Source: Chara braunii
Lineage: Eukaryota > Streptophyta > Charophyceae > Charales > Characeae
Direction of reading: 5' to 3'
NCBI GenBank assembly: GCA_003427395.1
Contig: BFEA01000215.1
Span: forward strand, 2,152,370-2,203,670
DNA: 51,301 bases
Position 1 is the stretch's first letter. Every line of letters starts with the position of its first letter. Below, piece by piece: positions 10,857 to 22,206 of the stretch. The notes under the pieces were generated by a model. It saw only the letters and a list, made by a program, of their open reading frames with translations. It ran no database searches and was not told the DNA's origin. The position numbers and the translations under genes are program-made.

Positions 10857-11369
10857 AGGGCATACTCACACGGGGACCTATAATCCCAAAATCCCCAAAA
10901 AAAGGGGAAAAGTCCCGTCACACGGATCTACCAAATTCGCAAATGCACTATTCCAGTGCCCATTTGTCAGCGGCTTCCCAGGCCGCAGGGCGAGGGATTT
11001 TGCGGTGACCTCTGGAGGTGACCGCAAATTCCTTTTTCTTTTTGCATTTTCTTCAAAAATTGACAAAAAAATCCTTCAACCAGCAGTACCTCCCCCACTG
11101 TTGGGAAATTACGTGATGCTGGCCAGTACCCGAACTTTTTGGGGGTCGGACACAGGGTCGGCAACGTCCCATAAATCGTAATTTTCTTTTGCCCATGCAC
11201 AAAAGGAAAAGGAAACAAAAAAAAGCCTTTGTACTGCAATGATGTCGGGTAGGGTAGTCTAGGGGGCCGTCTTCACTGTCTTGAATTCATCTCACCACAA
11301 AGACCGTCACATTCTGAAACTTGTTGTTTTCTCTTTTTTATTTCTCTTTTGTTTGTTATGTGTCCTCTG
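10857..11369. other. No gene seen; TACTCACAC word at the left edge
   Basis: Starts with GGGCATACTCACAC, resembling the ends of the MITEs at 8483 and 50076, but I found no inverted partner nearby. The rest is low-complexity T/A-rich DNA. Confidence 0.3.
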
Positions 11370-11377
11370 CCAACGAT

Positions 11378-11640
11378 CTGTGATCTGCTGTAGCTGTGTT
11401 TCCTCAGATGATTTTTACCCTGATGTATCCAGCCGTTTTCAAGGCCGAATCCGTGTTTCCGTTTTTTTTTTCTTGTTTTCTTTTTCTGGAATCTGACAAT
11501 CTGAATCCGTGATCTGCTCGAGCTGTGTTCCTCAGAGGATTGTAACCCTGATCACACTGGCACTTACGGGAATGTATCTTGCCATTTTCACGGAATCCGT
11601 GTTCCTGTCTTTTTTTTTTTTTGAGTTTCTGGAATCTGAC
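11378..11640 (+). repeat. Imperfect tandem duplication, ~127 bp
   Basis: The block from CGTGATCTGCT-AGCTGTGTT-CCTCAGA to a T run and TTTCTGGAATCTGACAA occurs twice (about 11380-11505 and 11508-11645) with moderate divergence. Non-coding. Confidence 0.75.
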
Positions 11641-12240
11641 AACCTGGCCACGGGGCTGAGATGCCCTCACTGAGGGCACACTCACACTAACACTTCCGAG
11701 AGCTGCAATCACGCCCAGAGCTTTGTTTCGTTTTCTTGTTTTGTGAGTTTTCACGGCGGCAACTTTTCTTCTTTTTTTCTTTTTTTTTTGTTCTTCCTGT
11801 GAGAGTACCATAAAGAAATGGAGTGGGGCCCAGGCTCGGCAAAACTCGGAGCGCAGTGAAAATCAGGGTCGGCAAAAACAGGCTCGGAGGTACTGGTGGT
11901 ACAAAAGTTCTTGCGCAACTGGTGGATGGCGCCGTGTGACCAGCCAAGTACCAAATCCCCATTTCTCCAGACGGCCGCGACCTTGTCCCATCTGAAAAGG
12001 TACAGCAGTGTGACGTGAACCATGTATGCCCTGAGTCTGGAAAGCATTTGCCAGATTTCTCCGGGACCCCACCCCCACCACAAAAATGGGCCCTGGAAAC
12101 AGCACCACCTCCCCCAAAAGGAAAACCGGAAGGCGTCCCTTCCCAATAGGTAAGTTCAGTAAGGACTGTCCATCACAAAACGGCCCCTGAACGGTCTATT
12201 GGACCACACTCTCATCTCCTCCCATGCCATGGGAGAACAT
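11641..12240. other. No gene seen
   Basis: Contains the palindrome TGCCCTCACTGAGGGCA (about 11660) followed by a TACTCACAC-like word (CACACTCACACT). Minus-strand open frames of 84-135 codons show no known domain. Confidence 0.3.
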
Positions 12241-12246
12241 GCCAGC

Positions 12247-12405
12247 CCCCATGCCGGAAGTTGGCCGCATATGCCCCCCCACATGCCGGAAGTTGGCCGC
12301 ATTTTTCCAGACCGCCGACGGTGTAGAAACGCCCCATCTGGATGCCCTCTTTGGAACATGGCCCCCCCCATGCCGGAAGTTGGCCGCATTTTTCCAGACC
12401 GCCGA
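12247..12405 (+). repeat. Three copies of an ATGCCGGAAGTTGGCCGCAT module
   Basis: The 20-bp word (first base varies) occurs near 12250, 12281 and 12370. The second and third copies extend into TTTTTCCAGACCGCCGAC(G/C)GTGT. The spacing is irregular. It encodes no evident protein. Confidence 0.8.
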
Positions 12406-12436
12406 CCGTGTCAGCATATCGGCACCTTCTTTCACG

Positions 12437-12437
<1 letters not shown>

Positions 12438-12519
<82 letters not shown>

Positions 12520-12570
12520 TGTGTCTCTCTCTCTCTGTCCGTGTCTCTCTCTGTGTGTCTCTGCAGGTTC
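12438..12570 (+). repeat. CT then GT microsatellite
   Basis: (CT)n to about 12485, then (GT)n to about 12520, then mixed CT/GT words. It gives spurious Ser/Leu and Cys/Val frames. Confidence 0.95.
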
Positions 12571-13920
12571 GCGCACGCGTCTGCCTCACGCACACGCTCA
12601 CTCTAAACGGCGTAAGGGAGAGAGGAGCTAAGAGAGAGAAAAACGAAAAGAGCATGAAGAAGAGAGAGAGACAAAGGCACAGAGAGAGAGAGAGAGAGAG
12701 CTTTAGTGCAAACGATGCTCTCTTGATAGGACAGTGGCTGTAGCTTGTACCGAGCGTGTGCGAGAAGAGAGAAGGTCGCGGGAAGGAGGTGGGAAGAGGT
12801 GGGAGGAGGTTCTTTCCTCATTTAGTAGTATTGGGCAGTTCCTGTAAATGTGTGACTTTTAGTTTTACCTTAAATAAATAAAATACAACATCTAACAATT
12901 TACTACACATCCAACCGAAGGCAGGAGGGAGGAAGGAGGAGGGAGGAGGGAGGAGGATCTACCTTGAGAGGCACGGTGATCCCCAAAGGAGGAGGATGGC
13001 CGCTAGCGGATTTCTGAGAGATTTCCTTCTTTCTTTCCTTGGGATTTCTTTTTTTTTCCCCAAAGCCCCCCCATCTATCCTGCGGGGCAACAGTCCGGTT
13101 TCTCATACAGAGGAGAAGGGTAAATCGCAAAATGGCCCCTGCGCATGAAAAGAAGAGAGAAGCGGAAGAGATTTCCTTTTTTTTTTTTTTTTTTACCATC
13201 CAAATGAAATCCGAACAACTGTCCTTCGGGCAGGACATCTGTTAAAATTGGAACGATACAGAGAAAGGTAATTAGCCAAATTGCCCCTGCGCAAGAATGA
13301 CACGGAAAAAGAAAAGGAAAAAGAAAAGGAAAACAATTCCTTCTTTCGAATTGCTCGTGCCATGTGGCTGCCACGTGGCCATGAAGCATCCACTTCACCT
13401 AGTGTTGTTTGTTTTTTTTTTTCGGGGGAAGGGATGGGGGGGAGGGAGGCGAGGAATAAAAGGTGAGAATTGCACTAAACTGGAAGACATGGCCACCCAC
13501 GTTCTTTTCGTGGTGGTGGTGCGCGCGAGGGGTTCCATGTCTCCCAGTCCGACGTGGCATTCCTGTCGCATGTTGTCTTATCGGATTTTTTCAAAAAAAA
13601 AGATCTTGTTCTTTTTTTTTGCATCTCCCCCCCCCCTCCCCCTTGTACGGCACAATCGCTGGCTCACATGTCCACACCTCGAACGTCCAAGCAATGGGAT
13701 TTTAAAGAAAAAAAGAAAAAAAAGCGAAACAAAAAGAAAAAAAAAACATTGGTCCTGTCACCAGTTCACAGATGGGATTTTAAAGTTTTAATGAATATGT
13801 TAAAAATCGAAATTGAAAATCGATCGCATGGTCACACCGAAGGGCAGGACGAATGATTTTCCTTTTTTTCCCTTTTTTCCCTTATTTTCCCTTTTTTCCC
13901 TTTTTTTCCCTTTTTTTTGG
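12571..13920. other. No gene seen; purine-rich and homopolymer-rich DNA
   Basis: Holds GA-rich stretches (12620-12700), a purine block AGGAGGGAGGAGG (12920-12960), and A and T homopolymers. The phrase ACAGAG-AAGG-TAA...GCAAA-TGGCCCCTGCGCA occurs at about 13109-13146 and 13258-13294 and again, inverted, at about 49770-49806. Open frames are low complexity. Confidence 0.4.
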
Positions 13921-14075
13921 GCCTTGAGAATGATATCGCTATGGAACTGGCTGGGTCCAGGGAATTGAGCATTGCTTCGTTCTGTTCATCGGCGGATTGC
14001 ATTTGGATCCCGAACAAACTTGGGACTTGGGTCTGCATCATCTCAACAGTGAATGGGGTGGGTGTACCGACTAAG
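13862..14075 (-). CDS. Unrecognised frame, possible exon remnant
   Basis: On the minus strand an open frame reads through a mixed-composition segment (for example SLFGIQMQSADEQNEAMLN) and then into Lys/Gly codons made by a T/C-rich tract. The first ~55 codons look less random than surrounding frames, and a CAG acceptor-like word precedes them. I do not recognise a family and see no donor site. It may be chance. Confidence 0.12.
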
Positions 14076-14130
14076 TTAATGCTGCCCGATCAATCATTCA
14101 ATGCATACAGGCTACTATTCCGGTCCGATA

Positions 14131-14131
14131 C

Positions 14132-14168
<37 letters not shown>
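14131..14168 (+). repeat. GTA microsatellite
   Basis: About a dozen GTA units. Confidence 0.95.
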
Positions 14169-14690
14169 TCAAATCACTCAAATCGAATCGAATAGATAGG
14201 TTATCGGTCATTCGTCCAAACTTTTTCCTGAATGAATGGGAGGCAGGAATCGAGCCAGGTGCATTCAGAAACTGACTGGTGTGCGATGGTTCTATTCAAG
14301 GAAAGAACGGTTGCTGCTCTACTCTGTGGAGCTCCCCCAATCACACCATATGTTTATGATTCCGTACTCACCCCCTTTTTCCTTGCTTCCTCTCTCTCCT
14401 CTGCTCACATATCTTCATTGCATGTCCGCCGTAGCCATCGTCGTCATCATCTTCGTCGTCTCTCCATCACGAATGCACGTCGTTGATCTCCATAGCCATC
14501 GTCGTCTTCATCGCTTCGCATCATCGTCGGCATCTCTGCTCGAAGCCACAAGCAGCAGCAGCAGCACCCTATGCAGCGTATGGGTCGAAGGGTTTAGGGA
14601 TTAACGACCCACCAATCAAACAAACACCGAAAGCACAAAACCAACAGCTGAGCATCACCAATCAATCAACAAGTCAATCAATCAAATCAG

Positions 14691-14725
<35 letters not shown>

Positions 14726-15345
14726 GTCAATACATCAATCGGTCGAGTCGATCAATAACACCATTTTTTTCCCTCAATTAATCAATCAATCGATTGATCG
14801 GTAGCTTCTCATCCCGAAAACACAACGCCCAGTCACCATGAATGTATCTCAGCCATCTTCCCCGCTCGATGCAGTCATCATAAAATGATTGACCAGGTGT
14901 TGTGTTCGGGGGAGGAAGGTGGCAGCAAGCAATCAAGTCAAACGGAAAGAAAGAGCTGGCAGCAGGGGCTCAATCGGTCGATCGATCCGATCTGCCTGAA
15001 AAACGGGGGGGGGGGAAAAGCGTTCGATTTTGCCATGAACCATTTGCAGAGCTGCCCTCGCTCTGTCGTATGCTTGCCAATCACTCTCGATGAAAAGCAG
15101 TGGGATCAATCGAACGGTCGTCCATTGCTTCAATCCAATCCAATCCAATCCACCCCATTCCAACCAGAAGAGCAGGCAGCAGACTGCTTGATCGAGCCCA
15201 ACAAACACCGTTCGGCTGATCATCATCGTCCGCAAATAATACTAGTAATACTAATTAACAGTAGTCCCCTACTGCAACTCCCAACGACCACTCCGTGCAA
15301 CCAACCAACCCCATAACGGGTGGCCAGACGACTGCACTCAATCAA
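14169..15345. other. No gene seen; AATC-rich DNA
   Basis: CAATCAATCAATC-type simple repeats at about 14655-14730 and 14776-14800, and ATCCAATCC repeats near 15130. Open frames of up to 143 codons lack known motifs. Confidence 0.4.
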
Positions 15346-15347
15346 CC

Positions 15348-15413
<66 letters not shown>

Positions 15414-15414
15414 N

Positions 15415-15507
<93 letters not shown>

Positions 15508-15508
15508 A
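15348..15508 (+). repeat. CT microsatellite followed by AC repeat
   Basis: (CT)n from about 15350 to 15482 with an N at 15414, then (AC)n to about 15507. The N suggests the array length is not reliably assembled. Confidence 0.95.
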
Positions 15509-15509
15509 A

Positions 15510-15720
15510 CACTTTCCCCTGCACACAGACAACACATGCACATGCACACGCACAACCTCGCACGCAGACATGCCACGGCTCATGGCTTGTAGTCTCATGC
15601 TAGCAAGTAACATTAACTCAATTGACATCTTTTTCGTTCGATTGCTGACTGGAAGGTGTTCGAGATGGAGAGCATCGACCCATCCACGTGGAGCGTGATC
15701 GGACAAAAAAGATGAGCAGA
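15510..15720 (-). repeat. Dispersed repeat, copy 1 (with 50.94-51.14 kb)
   Basis: On the minus strand this block contains TCGAACACCT(T/C)CCAGTCAGC followed by ATCGAACGAAAAAG and, ~100 bp on, GTGTGCAGGGGAAAG. The plus strand at 50944-51135 has the same order. In both copies a GA microsatellite follows. The translation looks conserved, but the three changes in the best block are all amino-acid changing, so it is not obviously an exon. Confidence 0.6.
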
Positions 15721-16500
15721 GCAGGTCGCAGACAGGGGCAGGGCCAGACACAGACACACACACACACACACACACAGAGACCCCGCCGATGGGAATTTTC
15801 CTATCCCATTTGCGACCCGCAGGCCGAACCTCCCGGACTGGAAGAATTGGATCACTTTTCGCGAACGGAAAAAAAAATTGCGCAGGCCGCAGTGCGGCCT
15901 GGAGAAGGTCGCTGTCATTCATTCATTTTCTCGCACCCCCAGTCGGAAAGCGCTTTTCCGGGGGGTTTGGCCATAGGGAGAGGGTGGCACGTCGGGGGCT
16001 CCACCTCCTCCGATGCCAATTGATGAGGGTGGAGGTGGATGGTGTGCATTATTGTCCATGTTGGCTATCCTCCGGTCCAGGATGGGATGGGCGGACATCC
16101 ACTCTTCTTACACTGTCTTTAGATGGGGCGCTCTAGGTTCAGCAGTGTTCCCCACGGGTCCATGGTGGCACAGCAATTTTTTGCAGTCCCACTGGTAGTC
16201 CCGACTCCATGGTCCCTGTACGGTGCTTGGTTCCACGATGTGTGTGGCTTCCCCATCGCTTCGCGCCTCGCTCTGTCGGTAGCAACGGAGGGGTGTGGGA
16301 ACACGAGGAAACGTGGCCTCCTATGAGCAAATGATGGGAGCCTCTTTTGGCCGAACTCGAAAAAGGAAGAGGTTTATAATCTGTTCCCAAAAAGATGGCA
16401 TGTTTTTATGATTTTTTTTGTTCATTCGCGGGACTGGTTGGTCCGTGGTCGTACTTCCCAAGAAAGGTTGCCGCCACATACGTAAAATTTCCTATAGTAG
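15721..16500. other. No gene seen
   Basis: AC repeat at about 15757-15777; otherwise mixed sequence with no recognisable product on either strand. Confidence 0.35.
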
Positions 16501-16505
16501 CAGTA

Positions 16506-16905
16506 TTGGGCATGGCGGTCCCACACCCTGCAGTAAGTGTTGGGCCTCACGGTCGTGTCACGCAGGAGTAATGCTTAATGTTTGAGTTGGCGGAGATACC
16601 ACTCTGACCGTGTGCGCCAGCTATACCTCTCACAGCTCTATACGACATGACAGAGCTCCGCGAGGTACAACTCATCTCTACTTGAGGGGTTGTCACCACC
16701 CTAAGATAGGTGTATCCTTGTTGAGCTAAGGACTTACGTGCAAAGGTTTTTACTTGCAATCGCAGAGGTAAGTCACCTAAGGGCGTTTGCTCGAACGTCG
16801 TAGCATAGGTATACGCGCGATAAGAACGCCTATGACTGACCTCTATATGTGTCGCACATTGGGGCGTTGATCCCTCGGACCGACTTACGATTCAGGTTAA
16901 CTTGG
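16506..16905 (+). repeat. ~390-bp dispersed repeat, copy 1
   Basis: The block shares ordered words with 17889-18277: GGC(A/G)TGGCGGTC, CCTCACGGTCGT, ACAGAG-CCGCGAGGTACAAC, CTCTACTT-AGG-GTTGTCACCA, GTATCC, ATAGGTATA-ACGCG, GTTGATC and GACCGACTTA. Divergence is considerable, roughly a quarter to a third by eye. The copies are in direct orientation 1.38 kb apart. They may be old LTRs, or ends of a decayed element. No protein is seen. Confidence 0.7.
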
Positions 16906-16932
16906 CTGACGAATTTTCGCACATGCAATGCT

Positions 16933-17532
16933 TTAAACCACCACTACCCCCGCCAGCCTAAAATGAATTTTTTTGGCCTTACGGACCGAGTTCTTAGGGG
17001 GGGCGGCGACTAACAGGCGCAGGCGGGGCCGGTTCAAGAATTTTCAAGCGCAAACTTTAACGATTTTTCATGCTCATAGAAACTGGCAAAAAAATATGAA
17101 AATTTAATATCATGTAGATTAGGTCGTGATCTTTCTAGGAAAAACATTAAAAAAATGAAAAGAAAATAACATCCACCGTGAAGTAAATGCCACGCCATTT
17201 CATCACATTTTTCATTTTTGTTACTCTACCATGTATGAGCCAATGAGAAAGTAACCCAACTTTCATGATTTTTTGCGATCAGAAGGATGACCCAAGAACT
17301 CTGAAAATTCGAGGGTCCGTAAATTTTATAGTAATTTTTAGAGAAAAAATATTATATATATGTATCTATATATATATATATATTTCAAACGCGAAATAAA
17401 TCACGGAGGTAATTCGATGCATTTTTGAATTTGCCACTCCGTCAGTTCCCCCCACCGTGCTACCAGTAGCCCTTATGAACTTGGGTTACCGGTTCCCCCT
17501 TATTTATAACGGAGGGGGTAGTGGTGGTTTAA
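16933..17532. mobile_element. TTAA-flanked non-autonomous element with 15-bp TIRs
   Basis: TTAA (16933-16936) is followed by ACCACCACTACCCCC (16937-16951). The perfect inverse GGGGGTAGTGGTGGT (17514-17528) is followed by TTAA (17529-17532). A 592-bp AT-rich interior without a transposase frame lies between. TTAA target duplication is the hallmark of piggyBac-type elements, so this fits a piggyBac-like MITE. The TIR does not start with the usual CCC, so the superfamily is provisional. Confidence 0.6.
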
Positions 17533-17888
17533 CCTATTACCCTTAACAAATAAATTATCCATGTGAGATAAACCATTTTTTAATCAGTGCATATATTACA
17601 AAAAATAAGTTTCAAGGGTTGAGAATTAAAGACAAGGAGATGTCATCGCATTATCACACATGCAAGAACAAACATAAGAATGTACAAGTCTTTGACTTTT
17701 ACAAAAAACAAGCATAGACTCTTAACCTTTCAAATCATACATCCAAAATCAGAAAAGGTTTATAACCCTACAATAAAAATTAAACATAAGAGATCATGAT
17801 AATTGACTTTGCGAAAAACCTTAATCTCTTTAAACATCATAAAAAAAACGTGCTTGGATATCCAAACCAAATATACAAAAAGTTAACG
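17533..17888. other. No gene seen; AT-rich
   Basis: AT-rich spacer between the TTAA-flanked element and the second direct repeat. It contains several AACCTT/AAGGTT words but nothing I can name. Confidence 0.4.
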
Positions 17889-18277
17889 TTGTCGGGCACG
17901 GCGGTCTCATACCTATAGGTAAACTATTAGTGTTGGACCTCACGGTCGTATCACGCATGAGTTTTAAAATGCTTCAACTTAACACCACTTCGACGGTGCG
18001 TACCAATTATACTTCTCACGACTTCCTACGATAGGACAGAGACCCCGCGAGGTACAACTTACCTCTACTTAAGGAGTTGTCACCATCCTCAGCCAGGCGT
18101 ATCCTCATTGAGCTACTGACCCATGTGCAAAAATTTTTATATACAATCTCTGAGATAGGTCAACTGATGACATTTTCTCGATCATCATAACATAGGTATA
18201 TACGCGGTAAAACGCCTTAAGACTGACCCGTATATATATCGATTACCATAGCGTTGATCTCCCAGACCGACTTATAA
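17889..18277 (+). repeat. ~390-bp dispersed repeat, copy 2
   Basis: Partner of 16506-16905 in the same orientation. It starts GTCGGGCACGGCGGTCTCAT and ends near GACCGACTTATAAATCATG. More AT-rich than copy 1. Confidence 0.7.
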
Positions 18278-18759
18278 ATCATGTCGTTTTTTTTAACAGT
18301 CTTTCAGGCTAAGAATAACCCCAAGTACAGTCGTCTTAATATTTTGGTTAAATCATCAAAGAACTATAAGGATTAAATCATCAGATTAAACATCGGTGAC
18401 CGAACCCAAACGTTTGGGACCGAACGCGAACGAGCGCCAAAACTCTCCGAACGTGAACTTAAAAATATTATTAAAAAAAAAAAAGTCCTCCGAAAAATCT
18501 GAAAAAAATATATGTTATGTCAAATAATAATACAAACAACTTTTATCTGAGGTATGCTCACATTCATAGCCAGACTCAAATTAAAAATCAGAAAAAATAT
18601 ATATATGCAGGGTTGCCGGCGTTTGGGACGGGCCGAACGCCCGAACGTATGGGACCCCTTCGGAAGGCATTCGGCAGTTCGGACCGAACGTGGACCAAAA
18701 AAAAAAAAAAAAAAAAAAAAAAGTGACAAGAGTCACATGAAACCCACGAAGGTGTTAAT

Positions 18760-18942
18760 TAATTTCAAACCATCTGCTAAAGGTTGTAATAACCCAAACA
18801 ATCCTACCACATTCGGACCTTTTCTACGCTGCATAGAAGCCATTACTTTACGTTCAGCTAGTACTAAAAAAGCAACTCCTAGTAAAAGTGGTATTATTAT
18901 TCCAAGTATTTTGGCTAAAATGCCAATTATATACAATTTCAT
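18760..18942 (-). pseudogene. nad1: Mitochondrial nad1 5' fragment (nuclear insertion)
   Basis: Sixty-one codons from an ATG at 18942 match the start of NADH dehydrogenase subunit 1 of respiratory complex I. The match includes the first membrane segment ([14 protein letters not shown]), [19 protein letters not shown] and [10 protein letters not shown]. The residues [14 protein letters not shown] are of the bryophyte/charophyte type, from memory of those families. Similarity stops abruptly after LKL: eight unrelated codons and a TGA follow, then a long homopolymer at 18697-18722. Upstream, 11 unrelated codons precede the Met. The usual protein is about 325 residues, so under a fifth is present. 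There are no lesions inside the match, suggesting recent transfer. Confidence 0.8.
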
Positions 18943-19115
18943 TTTGTTTGTTGTTTTTTTAGATGTTGTCATCAAAAACTTTTCAAAAACAATATGTTAT
19001 GGAAAAAAAAAAAACAACATTTGCCTGGGCACTACATCCAAATTCTTTACCAAATTCGAATTAAAAATCAAATACTAAAAATAAACACTATGATAAAAAT
19101 AATAAAAAATAAAAA

Positions 19116-19490
19116 GAGAATTAAAATGAGTGAGTGTGCCAGCACCTTTTCGACACCGCAATCTTTGCCGGTTTTTAATTATTTTTTGGCATTGACAGAC
19201 GCCCTGAAAATTTACAGATATGTAATTTACATAATCAATAACTCGTTAAAAAATTAAAAAAAAATAATAAAATTGTTTAGGCCCCGAAATAAAATGAAAA
19301 TAAAAAGTTAAAAGTGAAAAAAAACAAAATAGTCAGTGGGCGAGCACATTTTGACACCCCCATCTTTGACGATTTTTCATGTTGTGTTGGCTCAGCAGAA
19401 TGGCTTCAAAATTTACAGGTGTAGGCTACATCATAAAAAAATTACAGAAAAACATTCAGAAAAAAAAAACTTATTTTTAGGTTCCGAATT
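19116..19490 (+). repeat. Two diverged tandem units, ~205 bp
   Basis: The order GAG(T/C)..GAGCAC/CAGCACCTTTT-GACACC-C-ATCTTTG-CG-TTTT...AAAATTTACAG...ACATAA(T/A)...TTAGG-CCGAA occurs twice (about 19128-19295 and 19333-19490). Non-coding and AT-rich. Confidence 0.6.
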
Positions 19491-19705
19491 TTTTTTTTTG
19501 CGGGGGTCGAACCTGGAGGTGTTTAACCCTCGAACGGGACCCCGAACGCCCGAACGTTCAGGGGCCAGCCCGGGGACCCCCAAACGTTCGTTCAGGTAAC
19601 CCTATATGTATTGTTTTTTTTTTTTTTTTAATATATTCGGCCGAACACGTTCGGGAGGCGTTCGACCGAACACTCGAACATTTTCGGACGTTCGGGAAAG
19701 CTCTG

Positions 19706-22206
19706 AACATATTTGGTGTGCTACACAGGATTAAATGTGATTTGAGTAATTTTATAATTGTTAGTCTAACCGTCGGATTGACCTCCCCTTACTTGAGGTT
19801 CCAACCAAATTTCTCCTCTAAGTAAATCACGACCCATTATGGTACTTAGATCAAAATATAATTACAGGTATAAGGGGTGTGATGAGTCGTACACCTCACT
19901 TTACACAATTGCGTCGTACCCAGTCCGAACTCTCAGATAACAACCTGCTTTCAGTTGACTATTTTAAATCAATTACAACTTGCACCGAACTTGTTTAGTT
20001 GAGACGCTGTGACAGTCAAATGTTTATTCCACATTGTTGTCATGAAGGTAAACTCACCTCCCCAATCGTGTTTTTCATGACTCCGCTCGGCTTCTTCGAA
20101 TATGTGTATTTCATATTACTTGTAAGATACATCCTAAATGAGGAACGTTGCGGTCAGAGAAACTGATCGCGATCGTTCCCTCTGCCTTTTCTTACGTGAT
20201 CTTTTGCTTTCTTTTTCTCTTCTTCAATCTAACTCCTCCCTCCTACGTTTTCGCATCCGCACTAACCCGTTTTTACACTTGCTCTCGCTATACCTGCTCT
20301 CACTTGTTACTCGTAATTTTCCTTGTCCGCGTTCACGTTCCTTCGTGCTCGTCTGCACACCTGCGTTCCCAGTTCTACTCACACTCACACTTACGTGCGG
20401 GTCTGTTCACTCGTTGTCGTGTTTGACCTACCTTACATTCGCATTTATTTTCTCATTCTTATTCCTCTCGCCCGCTTACCCGCAACACTCACCCTTTGGT
20501 GTTTTTCTCACCGTCTTTCAATTAACCTCATCGTCCGAGGTTGGACGTATTTTCGCATTGGAGTGAGCCCGGAAATATCAAGAAATTGCGCATTAAGTCA
20601 GTGCAGATTTCTTTTCGTCAACACTCAATAATAACAATAATAATATTATTATTTTTAATAAGAGTAATTATTAACATTTATGATTTATATTTATCAGTCG
20701 TGCCTATTATTTTTTCGTTTTCACACCATGACTGATGAACATGGACGAATTAGTGGTTCACATAAGGAAAATATTCTTATGATTTTATCTACTCATTCCA
20801 GTTCGATCCACCTACCCAGAAAATAGTTTGTCGCCACACAGTGTTGTGTCTTATTCTAAGAGTATGTCGGTGTATCTTTCCCTGTCCCAGCGGAGGATTC
20901 ATTGTCATCTCGTTCATTGAGTTGGTTGGGGAATAATGTCTTACGTTTTAAGTGTTTTCAACATTCACGACAGACCAAAACCCCGCCACCCTACTGATGA
21001 ATTCTCCATATAATCTAGGAAGTATTGAGTGCGGTCATCCAATAGCCTCGTGGAAAAAAAAAATCAATAAAAATATATTTCAATGAAAAATAAAGAAAAA
21101 TTAGAAAGGAAATAAAGGAAAAACCGATCTGTAATTACTCTAACGGGCCCCATGCAACCAACTATTTGTCTGTTGTCACAAGGAGGGGCCCAAATCCCTA
21201 CTAACTCCGAGTAATCCCGAACTACCAACGTCGTATTTTGTACTTCCACTACTCAACTGTGACCAACTCTCCACCTCTATGTGGTAGAAGGTTATGACTA
21301 CTTACCCTCATTGCTTCCCACGTGCGTTGTTGCAGCGTGCGCAACAATTTATCAAAATATTTTGCCCATATGCTTCAGACGTATCGGTCGAGGAGTCTGT
21401 TGAGACGTTGTATTGTGACACATTTTTTGCCTTTTAGTTTAGACCGACTCCGTCATGATACTCATCATATCACTGTGTCCATTGCAAAAACGTGGGTAAA
21501 TTACCCTTGTAAAGGTATTTACTCCAAAAGTGTTACCAGACCCTATTAAGCGACGTCCCTGACTTTGAAAAACTATATGCAAATAAAATTGTTATCTGAT
21601 AAACAAATTGTCAAACCCGAATCCCTAGTGTGACATGTGGTTTCAAGATTGACACTGTCCTCTTGTGCTTTATTGCCACTGTTGGGATTTTAACCTGAGT
21701 CTCTCACATCATATTCTTAATAAAAGTTTGAAGAGATAAATGAATGAAACTTGCAAGTGGGGATACTTGATCTGTATTATGACATAAAAAATCATCAAGT
21801 GTGACAATGCTTCATCCTTCCCCTCACCTTTAGAGTTTGTTCCAGTTCATCGTTGGTCGTCCTTAGGGATGGTATTCGTGAACGAATTCAACCCCTTAGA
21901 TGTGGGTCCTAACAAAACCTACGAGTCGTTTACTTCCCTGCCCAAAGTTTAAAACAGGAGGGCGAACGGTCTTCATCTTGATCTACCATAGTCCTACTGA
22001 TCAGGTCGGAGTTGTGGTCCAATGTGTCGTTGGATAGCGCTGGAACGCGCGACTGCTGCTTGGTCGACGAACGACTCTCACTCCTTGACGAGTAGAAGGG
22101 CGAAGTGCTTGCTGCGACACCCTGTAGCGTTGTCGAGTGTATCGGCTCCCGCCTTTCCCCTTCGCCGCTCTAACCGGGTGCGTCAGCTGTACTTCCCGAG
22201 GGGGTA
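19706..22206. other. No gene seen in 2.5 kb
   Basis: Open frames are short and unrecognised. One at 20138-20566 (142 codons, Leu/Ser/Phe-rich) looks compositional. At about 21484-21520 the phrase TTGCAAAAAC...TACCCTTGTAAAGGTATTT resembles blocks at 29298 and 46278. The rest resembles decayed repeat DNA. Confidence 0.35.

Larger units (their letters stand above)
18391..19705. repeat. CGAACG-rich inverted flanks around the nad1 fragment
   Basis: Words of the type CCGAACG, CGAACGTTCGG and GTTCGGG are concentrated at 18397-18460, 18620-18695, 19530-19600 and 19635-19700 and absent between. The inner pair gives imperfect inverted ends: AGGGTTGCC...CGTTTGGG near 18609 against CCCAAACG...GGTAACCCT near 19603. 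ATATATG and ATATGTA flank them. The ~1-kb unit could be a hAT-like non-autonomous element, since AGGGTTGCC-like ends and subterminal repeats are usual there. No clean 8-bp duplication is visible. Confidence 0.4.

Noticed and set aside
15342-15576. Arg/Glu and Ser/Leu repeat proteins over the CT array
   Set aside because: Direct translation of a microsatellite in all frames. The same applies to frames at 5897-6326 (TTC run) and 12196-12743 (CT/GT runs).
18697-18722. The poly-A run next to the nad1 fragment as a sign of mRNA-mediated transfer
   Set aside because: On the nad1 strand it reads as poly-T after an abrupt truncation at codon 61, not as a tail after a processed 3' end.
20138-20566. 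142-codon frame as a membrane protein
   Set aside because: Leu/Ser/Phe richness follows from a CT-rich strand; two overlapping frames look equally hydrophobic and no family is recognisable.
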